Assembly (NCBI GenBank): GCA_900239685.1
Contig: OENT01000051.1
Coordinates: 205,858-269,857 of the forward strand
Origin: Rotaria macrura
Lineage: Eukaryota; Rotifera; Eurotatoria; Philodinida; Philodinidae
Length of the DNA: 64,000 nucleotides
Reading direction: 5' to 3'
Shown: positions 49,843-61,100 of the stretch, piece after piece
Layout: every line of letters begins with the position of its first letter
How positions within the stretch are numbered: position 1 is the first letter of the stretch
The notes under the pieces: model-generated
Seen by the model: the letters and a program-made list of their open reading frames with translations, nothing else
Database searches by the model: none
Told to the model about the DNA's origin: nothing
Made by a program: the position numbers and the translations under genes

Positions 49843-50064
49843 TTACTTCAGTGTTTGCGGGCAACACACATATTCGTTACTGCATTTTCCTTGTTTGTTG
49901 TGACAAGATCGACCAGGTGTCGAACATCGTGTCGAAAAATTTAAAGTCGATATGTTAAATATCGAAAAAGCTGGTCGGCCATTCGAACAATAAAACACAT
50001 CCTGAGATTTACTGTATGAAAAAGCGGTTAAAAATAATATTGAAACGTAAACTGATAGAAACAT
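49843..50064 (-). CDS. Small secreted six-Cys protein, or 5' exon spliced to the acetyltransferase
   Basis: 73 aa starting MFLSVYVSILFLTAFSYSKS, a typical signal peptide (cleavage about aa 20). The mature part has Cys at 26, 47, 54, 61, 67 and 68 with RCSTPGRSCHNKQGKC and EYVCCP, like EB/lustrin-type Cys-rich repeats. The stop TAA overlaps a strong donor (AA|GTAAGA at 49847/49846). Using that donor with the acceptor at 49783-49782 gives a 65-nt intron and joins in frame to the Met of the downstream acetyltransferase. So this is either a separate small secreted protein or the first exon of a larger one. An acceptor (TTGACCAG) lies just before its own ATG. Confidence 0.6.
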   Translation of the reverse strand: MFLSVYVSILFLTAFSYSKSQDVFYCSNGRPAFSIFNISTLNFSTRCSTPGRSCHNKQGKCSNEYVCCPQTLK

Positions 50065-50586
50065 GATTTTTTCTGGTCAATGAAATATTTTACTAGTTCG
50101 ATTTCGTACAAGAACAAAGTAATTTGATCTGGCAAACAGATCATTATCAAAAAGAGTAACATTTAAATTGATATACTTGAAAGATAAGAATCTGAACTAA
50201 AAATAACTTATTTAATGAGTTTTATCATATCTCGGTTACATGGAAAATGAACTACAAGGTCCATTGTTTTAAAATTTCGAACTAGAATTTCATGCCTTGT
50301 TTTTGATTGTTTTGTTAAACTATTAGTATAGAGTGCGTATTCTATAATGTCTACAAGTATACGTTCCTTCTAATTCACACATCTTGTGTGCGAGAGATGG
50401 AAAGACGAAGAATGACAAAAATATATTTTGTTTTCTCTCTGTGATTGTTTGTATCCGTCTATGAATCGTTATTTTGTCGATGGATAGTCTATGAATAAGG
50501 GTGATTTTATACATTGAAATAATCTATCCGATTGGCAGTACAACCAACTATACGTGGAAGAAAATCGATAATCGGCATTCTTAAAC
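50065..50586. promoter_or_regulatory. Divergent spacer between the Cys-rich gene and the homeobox gene
   Basis: 522 bp between oppositely oriented start codons. No coding frame was supported. It probably carries the promoters of both neighbours. Confidence 0.4.
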
Positions 50587-51598
50587 ATGATGAAACAATA
50601 TTTAAACGATTCAGATAATTGTAAGATTTTTAATTAACACTATTGCGTTTTCTATTCTGTTCATTTTAATGATGTAGATTCAAATGGATATCTTCAAGAG
50701 AATTGCAACACAAATATTAATGCCATTCAATCACCAAATGTCGAACAGGGGCAAAATGAAAATGAACGAATGCAAATGATGTTCATGTATAAGAAACGTA
50801 TACGAACGAAGTTTAGCGAAGAACAGGTATGTAAACTGAAACACATGAAAAAATTTCTTTCTATTTAATTACAAACTTTTATAAATAACAAACGAAATAG
50901 ATAAATATACTCGAGTCAACTTTTCAACAAAATCATTATCCCACTGTTGATATCATTGATGATCTTGTTGAACTACTTAATTTACCAACACAAAAAATAA
51001 CGGTAGTATTAAATACAAACAAACTTTATAATCGGTTCATTTGTTTTTCGTCTACTCTTAGGTTTGGTTTCAGAATCGTAGAGCTCGTTTAAAAAAAACT
51101 CAACAAAAACTTGGTGATCGATATTCATCTAATAAAGATGAACAACAACAACAACAACAACAACTTGGCTGTACAAGTCCCTCGGTATGAAGGAAAAACA
51201 GCTAATAGAATATATTAGTTTAATATGTGTTTACCACAGGATGACGTTTCGCATGAATCTTCAACGAGTCCTCCAGTTAATTCGATACTTCCATTACCAC
51301 CATGCCTACCACCAGTGATGAATACACATACACCATATTATTTACCTGATCCTCATCCTTCGATTTATAATTCAATGTGGTCAAATTTTCGGTAGAAAAA
51401 TTCCAAAACGAAATTTTCTCTATTCATTCTTAATTTAGTTTTCAATTGCCAACAACACCTTTCTCATCGACAATAACTAATGCTACTAATTTTCCCTATG
51501 ATTTTCTTAATTATAATTCACCTGAGATATCATCATCATTTGTTTTTCAAAATGTAAGTAACCATCAACATCAAAAAGAATGTCATGATGTTCTATGA
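50587..51598 (+). CDS. Paired-type (Q50) homeodomain transcription factor
   Basis: Six exons, 50587-50620, 50678-50826, 50901-51002, 51062-51184, 51240-51391 and 51439-51598; 239 aa. The homeodomain is exactly 60 aa at 50-109: KKRIRTKFSEEQINILESTF in helix 1, then a divergent helix 2 (DIIDDLVELLNLPTQKI) and the recognition helix VWFQNRRARLKK with W48, F49, Q50, N51 and R53. Introns fall after HD residue 12 and after residue 46. The second position (between 46 and 47) is characteristic of PRD-class homeobox genes. No paired box is present. Downstream come a poly-Gln run and Ser/Pro-rich, Tyr/Asn-rich sequence, probably an activation region. It is a nuclear DNA-binding regulator. The subfamily is not resolved; no OAR motif was seen. 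Confidence 0.9.
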
Positions 51599-53450
51599 AT
51601 AATAATTTATTAACTTATTGTTATTAGTATAATTCTTTTTTTTGTCATTCTTTGTTTTCTGCAATATATCTATAATCTTTATCTTTTCTGCTATAAGTAA
51701 AAAAAATTATTTTTTTCACAAAAAATTTATTTATATTTATATGTTAGGAATTAAAATAAAAATTGAATTAGAAACAAATCATCTTATACAAAAATAATAA
51801 TGTAATTAAATCGAAATACTCTAGTTGTGATTTTAATATTTGTACCAATTTATGAAAATTTCTACATAATTGTCTAAATTTCCAGATATAATCTCAAATA
51901 GTCACACGGTTAATATAGTTTGATGTACCAATATATTTTTCTTTTATTCTAAATTTTGCTATAATATTATGTATTATGAGCCGAGATAAATAAAATTAAT
52001 TTAATCATGAGTTCCGTGAAGGATAGAGAAATAAGGATAATCATTTAATTTTGATTTTCATGATTTATTGAACTATTAAAAGAAAAGATATTTATGATGT
52101 TCCATAGATTTGCGATGCTATCCCGATCATAATCCGTTCATTTTTAGTGAATCTTTTGATCCAAGAATATGCAGCAGAGAGATTAAGCACATCCGATAGG
52201 AGTTATAGCTGAAGGCGTTAATGATATTTCAGTAATGCAGATGTTTATTCAGTAGTAATGCATTCATTGAAATAATAGCTAGAATAAAGAACTTTTTATT
52301 ATTTCGTTTCCTCCTTCAGGTTAATATAAATTTATTCTAACTGATATCATATGAGTTTCTCTGTTTTTATAAACATATTTTTTTCTTTCATCATTAACAA
52401 GAATAGATGACAAGATGACCAGAAAAAATTAATTTTCTTATTTTCAATAGAAAACCATGTATCAGCTGAAGTTAAAGTTTCTTTTTCCATTTGTAAATCC
52501 TCTTTTACGTCTTCTTGGATGAATATGATTAATGATAGATGTGTTTGAATACATTTTTATCTACTATATTCGTCTATGTTGTAAGTCTTCGAGAAAAGTT
52601 ATTCATCATCATCGAATGAATATCAATTTAGAACGAAGACTTATAATCATCATTCAATCATATTTTTATTGTTCAAAATGTTTCATGAGAAACCATCGTT
52701 TTATCGGATGATAAAAGATTTACAAATCTCCTAGTTTTATGTTCTTAAACAAAATTCCATCCTATTGAATTTCGAAACTTCGTCATGTAAATAAATAAAC
52801 ATATTTACCATAAGTCAAATATACACGGTGAAAAAAATTAATTCGTTTGTCAATGTTTTTCCCTTCAAAATAGATACTGTATAATTTTCATCTTTCATGT
52901 ATTTTAATAAATATCATCGATCTATACTTTTTGTTCAATTGGTTAACATTCTGAAATTAATCATTTGAAAATGACAAGCAATAAAGTAGATCTTTTAGTT
53001 GTCTGAAGTATCTTGCTCAATGTTAGAGCATATGCAAGAATTATCTTTATTGAATATTTTCCAACAGTATTCATATTAAAGATAATTTTCTTTTCTGAAA
53101 AAACAAAAAAAGGATTTATTCATTTCATGCTATTGAATAATGACAGGAAATATACATATTCGACTATTGATATCTATTTCAGTCTATTTATTTAGTCCAT
53201 ATTCATATATACATATTTTAATTTCGTATTTTCGTTTCCCATTCAATGAACATGACATTCAGCATCAGTGATTCTCTTGTCATTTAGTATTCATAAATCT
53301 TATGGGTATCATTTAAAATCATATTCAAGTTGATGGATTATATTATACTCTTCGATTTTGTTTTGCCCCTACATGTAACTATAGAAAACGCGATGAAAAA
53401 AAGAATAACTCAATATGTAATCTCTTTCTCACTTGATTATCAATAATTGA

Positions 53451-53488
<38 letters not shown>

Positions 53489-53749
53489 TCCATCTTACTG
53501 AATTGACGCATTGAGTTACTCTCGACTTGTTCCGCCTTTAGCTTTACTCTGATTGCCATGCGTATGATGCTGATTAAAGATTAAGAACAAAATCCGTTCC
53601 ACTCCCAACCGACTCGAGACTATCCTCGAATCTTTATTTCATTCTGTTGTTTCTCGCTGTCATCCGATCATCAAAAATAACATTGAACAAAAAAAGAAAA
53701 GATCGAGACAATAAATGAAAAAGAAAAATCAGTCTTGTTTTTCTCAGTT
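51599..53749. other. Intergenic, no gene seen
   Basis: 2.1 kb of very AT-rich DNA downstream of the homeobox gene (converging with the GPCR gene). It has a (TA)n tract at 53454-53484. No coding pattern was supported. Confidence 0.6.
53454..53484. repeat. (TA)n microsatellite
   Basis: An alternating T/A run of about 31 bases. Confidence 0.95.
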
Positions 53750-55416
53750 TTAAAGCGGACAACCAACAGCCACATCATGTTGAGCATGATTATCGTTTTT
53801 AATTTGAGTGCGTAGTATGGTTAATTTTGACTCCTTATCACCAGCCACTAAGCCCGGCGTACGTTTAACCGTCGTTGTTTCAGTACGATTTCTTTTTCTA
53901 TTGAAACAAGTTGATTTAGCTGGCCGTACCAAGTAACAACCTGATAAGAAAGAAAACAAGTAACATGATCGAGAACATCACTCATTAAAAACAATAAAAG
54001 CAGCTATTAAAGAATAGTCAATTTTTAATATATGTCAATAATTACCATATAGAAGTGGATCTAAGACAGAGTTTGATACAGCAAGCATCATAACAATTAG
54101 AAGTGAGCGTTCATCACGTGATGGTTCATCATAAATCGATGAATCGAAAGGTGTAGTTACCGTTGAATTTGCACTGTGATTTGGAAAATTTTCATGATCC
54201 ATAGGAGCATCAGTTATGAGAAGAAAAAAGACAATACAATAATAGGGTGTCCAACACAGAATAAAACAAATGACTAAAACAAAACAAAAAATAAGCAAAA
54301 CATGATTGAAATTTGAGTTCTCTGAAGAAAAATCTCGTTTTACCAAGTATAACAGTTAATTTTAATGTTTTTAATTTTGCTCGTGTTATTGTTTTCATAT
54401 TATGTCTGTTGATTTCTTCTTGTACTACAGATTGTCCATTTACTCTGCCATTGATACTGCGAGTTCTTTCTTGATTGAAACTTTTCCTAGAACTTGATTT
54501 TAATGGATAACTTGACTGACTATTATCAACACTAAGCGTACTAACATCATGACATTTAACAAATCGAAATGTTCGTCGGTCGCATCGTCTTTGTAGAACA
54601 TATAAAATACGAAAATAAGAATAGAAAATAGCTATCAATGGAGCTATATATGCAAATATAGCCACAGCTATATTATAAGCCAAGCGTTTAGCCGGATCGG
54701 ATGAAAGTATATCACCGCACATTTCACGGCATAATTCTTCATTGGTTAATCGTTTAAATATGATTAGCTATTGTTAATGAAAAAGAAAAACAAATGAAAC
54801 ATTCACGTAAAATGATCAAGAGAACTGATTTTAGTTAAATAAAGATCATCGAACGTACCTGTGGTACGCATGCTAGGGCTGATATTAACCATGAACCAAC
54901 AACGAATAGTTTATTTCGCATATTAGACTGATATACAGTTAATGGATGTACAATTGATAAATACCGATCAAGTGATATACCAATAATTGTACATGATGAA
55001 ACATAGATGCCCAGTCCTTTAAGGGCAGCTACCGCTTTACATATTTCATCATTATGCCAACGACCAACAGTATAGGCATAGATTTCACTTGGAATGTAAA
55101 CAATTGTAACGAATAAATCAGCGGCACACAAATTTAATAAGAGAATATGATCGCGAAAACGACGTCGAGAATAATTAAATAATTTGAAAAGAACACATAG
55201 ATTTGCAGTTAAAGCAAGGATAAATAAGAAAACATAGCCAAGTGCTAGCCAATGATAGAATGGTGCATCGGGACCTCGTGTTCCTGGTTTTGGACATATT
55301 ATTTGGGGTGCTACTGACGTATTATATCCCATTATGACACTCATATCAAGAAATTTATTCGCGTCGTGCTCAATCACATGAGAGGATTTTAAAATGTAAA
55401 TAATATTTCTTCTCAA
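53750..55416 (-). CDS. Class A GPCR of the GnRH / AKH / corazonin receptor group
   Basis: Four exons: 55416-54859, 54767-54344, 54273-54046 and 53940-53750, in phase; up to 466 aa. A downstream Met (MSVIMGYN) could be the real start. The seven-TM layout is clear: TM1 about aa 57-80, TM2 with LLLNLCAADLFVTIVYIPS, ECL1 W120, and TM3 Cys126 to ISLDRYLSIVHPL (DRY at 150-152). TM4 ends ISALACVPQ, then come an ECL2 Cys, TM5 AVAIFAYIAPLIAIFYSYFR, a long Ser/Arg-rich third loop, TM6 VICFILCWTPYYCIVFFLL and TM7 MLAVSNSVLDPLLYG. The CWTPYY and DPLLYG (Asp in place of Asn in NPxxY) features, together with the TM3 pattern, fit the GnRH/AKH/corazonin receptor family of plasma-membrane neuropeptide receptors. 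An Asn-glycosylation site (NTS) lies in the N-terminus. The exact ligand class is undetermined. Confidence 0.85.
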
Positions 55417-57890
55417 TATATTAATCTTTTTTTCATTGTGTCTATCTTCTTCTTATTTTCTCTTTTGAGTTCTCTGTGTCTCTCTTGTTCTCTGTTTCTC
55501 TTGTATTCTATTTTTTTCTCGTTCTCTTTTTTTTTTATTCATGTTGCGCCCTCAGTGACAGAAAGAGATCAGCAATCGAGTAAAAGAAGTCAGTTTTTAG
55601 GGTAATTACAAGGGTGCACATTGCAATTGATCAATGGAAAAGAAAAATACGAACAACTTCTGATTCTTTCAGAGCAGGAAACAAAATCAATTACGAATGA
55701 CAGCATCTTCCAATCGTCCATCAATGCAAAACATACCAAACAACACAAGCTAACAGATTTTTAAGTAACAGCAAACATCAAAAGAGCAATTCTATTCCAA
55801 ATCATAATAGGTACAACAACAAAAAAACCGCTTAACCTGAGCAAGAAGTAACAAGCACTATCTCTTTTAGGTTAGGTCTAATTTCAAGAAATTAAAAAAG
55901 ATTTGTTCGATAAAATGATGCTATCATCTGAAAACTACTAACTTCTCTTGGTCGTCGTCATAATCACTATTCTGCCGAATTGATTGCCAATCGTTCAAGT
56001 ATGAATAATTCATTCTTGATTATTTTTTCATTGTAAAATACGGTATTACCAATGCGATAGATACCATCAACGATATCTCATGTGATTGATATGCATATGT
56101 TCACTCGTTGAATACTTAATAGTCGAAAAATATTTATTTGGTTAGTTCTATCGATAAAGCTTAATGAAAAATCATAGAAATGTCCAGATATTAAAAAGCC
56201 ATATATGTGTATCGAATAATAGGAAAATGGCGGACTTCTGCACTTGCAGTTTACTTTGATGCACTTTGTTGTAGTTTGAGCCATTTCATACTACTTTGAA
56301 CTACTTTAACTAGCTTCAACTGCTTTGAACTATCTAAATATTATTATCGATTCAGTTCAGATGATTTCATCGCTTCAAAATACTCTAAGATACTTGAAAT
56401 CACTTCAAACTAGCAGGTTTTCCAATCATAATTGTTTCGACGTATTGTGTTGTAGTTTGACGTTGTGTTTTGTAAGTTAGTGTATTAGTAATTATGTACA
56501 ATTCATTCCAGTGCTCCTTTACGCTTACATCTGCTTTGCGATATCAGAAGAATCTTTCATTTCATCAGTTGCAGATCAATCGATTTCACCAGTATGTTGA
56601 TAAACATTTTCTAACAATAATTAAGTTCTTGAAGAAAATATAATCTACTTACCAGATGCGATTAGTATTATACATGTAAGTTAAACAGAAAGAAGATACT
56701 TTTCTAACACCCAAACAAAGGACCCAAAGAGTTCATAAATATGATTGACATGACCGCAACGCCTTATTTTTAAACTATTGGTTTGAATTAAGTTGTGCGA
56801 TTATTTCTCTTTTGGTACCAGCCACCACTACTTCATTCATGTATGTGATTTCTAACTAATAAAATATTTTTATTACATTAAAGAGAACATTTTTCTTTCT
56901 ATAGAACTAATCGACACAAATACATATGATAGCAATTAAATTGAAATGCTATCTTTCATTTTTATTAATAATATATCTACGAATTTCATACGAATATTAT
57001 CCGTCTAAGTCTATAAAGATTGCTGTTGATTTGACAATCATCTATATTCAACTGGATACTTATGCATGTTATATAAAAGTATAAAATCTTCATCAATATT
57101 TACTACTTTGATAAATATAACTAAAGTTAATGCTATTTAAATGCGTATTTAGGTGAATCAAATAAAAATATGAATTAATCAGAATAATTGTTTTTGTTAG
57201 CTCTCTCGTTAATATGCATTTGACACGGAATCAACACGTTAGACAAGACAGAAGAATGTAAATGTAGACGATTTCCTTTTCCTTACGATGAATAATTCTT
57301 TTGCATGTCAATAGAACTAGAATAATATCTAAATATTAATTTCTAAATATCAGGCAAGTCAATGTTTTCAATTGTGCTGTAAAATTTTCAAGAACTTTGT
57401 TGGTTGATATGAAACACTTCTTTTTTTTTGAGACCTATATGAAGAGAACGTATAGGTTCATAATGTGGATCAAGAAAATGCGAACACACAATATTCGATT
57501 TCTGTAATCATAGCTAGCAATTAATACAAGAGAAAAAGAATAGCTTTTGTCGATTTGACAATCGTTTCTTTTTTTAGCAATTCTGAACATTCCTAAATCT
57601 AGCGTGAAAGGGTGTAGAAGCATCGTCACGCAAAAGTAATGAACCGGATATATCTTACGACAGACGAAGATATATTAATAGACGCACAAGAAAAATAATT
57701 CAGAATGATTTTTTGATTGGAAGTCCATGATAACGTTCAGATGAAATTGATTGTGCAGTGAGACAAGGAAGAAAAAAGAAGCACTGTGTTATTTCTTTTT
57801 TTTTCAATCTTTTTTATTCCCTTTATCTTATAATTTTTTATTCTTGATGGTGATAAATTTAATAATTGGGAAAAAATAACTTCATCTTAT
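55417..57890. other. Intergenic, low complexity and degenerate repeats
   Basis: Contains a CT-rich stretch (about 55425-55545) upstream of the GPCR and a degenerate short tandem repeat at about 56240-56420. No coding region was supported. Confidence 0.55.
56240..56420. repeat. Degenerate tandem repeat with CTACTTTGAA-type unit
   Basis: About a dozen imperfect copies of a 10-13 nt unit (ACTACTTTGAACT, ACTACTTTAACTAG, CTTCAACTGCTTTGAACT, ACTTGAAATCACTTCAAACT and so on) follow each other on the plus strand. Confidence 0.6.
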
Positions 57891-58127
57891 TTAGCACGCT
57901 TGCCAACAACTTAAAAGGGTACCACCAGGAGCTTTGACTTGAATTTTTCGATCTTCGGGTTCTTCTCCAGTTGGTAAAACACATTGGATGATACAATTTA
58001 AAGACGGAATTAAACCGCGAGTTTCACGCACATCACCTGAGTTGGTATCAGCCTCGACCGGAGCAGCCGATGACTTATGTGCCAAAACAAGACAAATTAA
58101 AGCAACAATGGCAAACATAAATTTCAT
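57891..58127 (-). CDS. Secreted peptide precursor with Cx3C...Cx3C framework, 78 aa
   Basis: Single exon. It begins MKFMFAIVALICLVLAHKSS, a strong signal peptide (cleavage near Ala21/22). An acidic propeptide follows and ends at RETR (aa 34-37), a furin-type R-x-x-R site. The predicted mature peptide starts at Gly38 (41 aa) and has four Cys at 45, 49, 74 and 78, arranged Cx3C - 24 residues - Cx3C, which could form two disulfides pairing two helices as in helical-hairpin peptides. The peptide ends at its last Cys. The family is not recognised. It could be a neuropeptide/hormone, antimicrobial or other secreted effector; nothing in the sequence decides this. Confidence 0.7.
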   Translation of the reverse strand: MKFMFAIVALICLVLAHKSSAAPVEADTNSGDVRETRGLIPSLNCIIQCVLPTGEEPEDRKIQVKAPGGTLLSCWQAC

Positions 58128-61100
58128 TGTTGTTGCTGTTCTAGTAGAAAACCAGTTGAAATATCCGATAATGAATATAATAATCGAATACTATTGTGCA
58201 CTCTTTTATATATCCAATAAATGAAGGATTTTATTGTCTATTTTTCTCTCATTATTTTCAACGATTAATGCTCTTCTTTCAAAGAGATTTATAAAAAGAA
58301 AACAATTTTAATTTTCGTTTTCTAATACACAAATCAACAAACATTTTTTTCTATCATATCGAAACCCGTGGTATTAGTAATTGAGTGTCAATTTTCATTT
58401 TGTTTCGTGAAATTAATATCCATACTATGAAATATGAAGTATGAATGCCACTATTTTTTGTTTCAGAAGCTTCCATTCGATTATCGCATATGAAATGGAA
58501 TGAGGCAGATGTTAAAAAGAAATTGATATAATATTAATCAATAATTCATTTCTCTTTATTAATTAACCATGACATTTTGTAAGAAAAGAAAGGCGTAATA
58601 CTAAATCTCAGTACATGCACCATAGAAGAAAACATTTCAACACAAAAGAACCAAGGTCGCTCTCTGAAATGCAACTGTTTTTCGTCGTTGTTCTGTGTTT
58701 TTTATTTGATTTCATGATATAATTGAGGGTGAAATTATGCTATAGTAAACAATTTCGCAATTAATGACCCATGTGAATCTAGATTCATCGAAAAATGGCT
58801 TATGAAAAGTAGTGAACAAGATAAAATAAGAAAAACTTTTCTACTAATCGGCTGTGATTTCCAACTAGTAGTAGTATTTCTGGTAACCACTAAATTACTA
58901 TAGATATATTCGCTATGAAACTTATCATTGAACAAGTATCGATGATAGAATGTCAAGCGAACATGTGAAAGATGTGAGCTAAACATCAATTTTACAATTA
59001 AATATTAACAGATAATTTGAGCTATATGTGAATTATAATTGTAAATATAATAGGCAAAAGCTCGAAAACTATAATGCAGCTGAAATCTATATTCAGACAT
59101 TCAATATTTGACATCCTTACATCAGACACAATCTAGTTTTGCGGCTCATTGCATCCTTAAACAGATGAGCTTATCATAGATTTTGACAGTCATCTCTTAC
59201 TCTCTAAGGTGGGCTTTTCTGTAAACCAATTGAATTGCAACGATTGGATTTGCTCAATGAATTCACATTTATTTAAATGTCAAATATTACATTTTTCATC
59301 ATTATCATAAATATCAATACTAACCAAAATAGTTAGTCTCATAGCACGACATAACCTTGCGAATCATTAAGATTAAAATAACAAGCGGATTGCATTCTCG
59401 CATACGAGATATAAACGAAAGAGAATATTTTGACAATAGTGTCATTTTCATTGCATGCCTGTTGACGTAATAGAACACTTAATTGAATTGCACGATGTTG
59501 TAGCAACTCTTGTCTCAAGTCTTCTATATTACTTCCTTCTGTTACATTAATCATATACCCGTCGATGGAACATTATTGAATTCTACAGTTCGATAGCCTG
59601 AAGCATTTTTGTTCGCAGTAGGTACAACCTTTAGTTAATATAGCACATCGAATTTTCTGAATACTTTATCGATTTTTTATGAAACAAAAAAGCATAATTG
59701 CGAACCAAAAGATTTTTATTATCTTGATACTTCTAGATATTCAATTGTTTAATTTATCAATTTTCTATATGACAGGTGGCATTGTTTTCCGATAGGATTT
59801 CTAAAAAAAAGTACGAAAATTTTACTGTTTAAGAATTGAGAAATAAGAAACGACGGATTAGACAGGCCTATCAAAATCAATTATTTTATAATACTTTCGT
59901 ACTATGAGTCGCCATAAGCATACTGCTATGTGTAATAGACAATGCATAGGGTGTTGTTGGGTGGGACAGATGACTGTCATTTATTTTCAACTGCATATTG
60001 AGAAAATTTAGCGTTCTTGTCGGAATCCTTGTGATGCAGTGAACATGTTTCAATCGGTATTTATAATGATTGAATCGCTTCGGAAAAAACTATAATCAAC
60101 AATAAACAAGATTGTAACAAATAAAAAGTCGTTTTTCTATTTTGCATTGAAGCATTTCTTGATATTCGTTTTGCATTTCATACAATCAAAGTAATTACTT
60201 ATGTTAAATGCAAAGTTGATCTATTCTTCTAGTTAATGTCTTCCTGTAAAATAGAGCTATTTCTAATTGAAATTTTTCAAGTAAAAATCTTATGGCTATA
60301 GAATCACATAGTTTTTTGCATATGATATTTTCAGCTTCGTCGCATACACTATGGATTAGATTGTATAACAAAACCTATTGCACTGGCTAATGCATCAATT
60401 CAGCCATCATCCTGAGAATAGAAGTGACGGCGAAATTTAAAAAATGTTTGGATAACAATGAAAGATTGGAAAAAATCGGTAATCCAAGAAAGCCGAAACC
60501 ATATGATTGATTACCCGCGATTCGAATCACAAAGGGGTCAAAGAAAATCAATCATACTTTTTTTGTCTTCGGCTTTTCATGATCACCGAAAATGTTTCTT
60601 TTTTTTCTCGAATGCTTAAACTCAAAAACTAATATTATGTAATGGAGAAATCAGTCAAAGGATATCGAGACTGATCGTTCAAATAGTGTTCGAAACAATA
60701 AGGCTTTCACGTGAGTAATAGTGTGAAGCACAGAAGAATGATTGTTTTTAGCTTTTTTCGAACATACTTCAAAATCAAATCGGTCTTAAACAACAAGTTT
60801 CTAATGCTCGAGATAAAATGAAAAGAATCTCATTTATAAAAGAACAGCCTAATTGTGTGATTAGCAGTTTGAAGTATTTTCTTAAAAAAGATCTGACTTT
60901 CCAATTCATACTTATTTACGTTCAACTATGTCTGTAATACGACTAAATGTTTTAGCTATGATATTTTCTTACAGAGAATAATTGTAGAGATTTAAGTGTA
61001 AATGTTGATACGGTAATGAATGAATTTGCTAAATCTAATCGGTGACTAATTTTTTAGGTTTTATTATTTAAGTTTATTTCGAAAAAAGTTGTTTTTCTTT

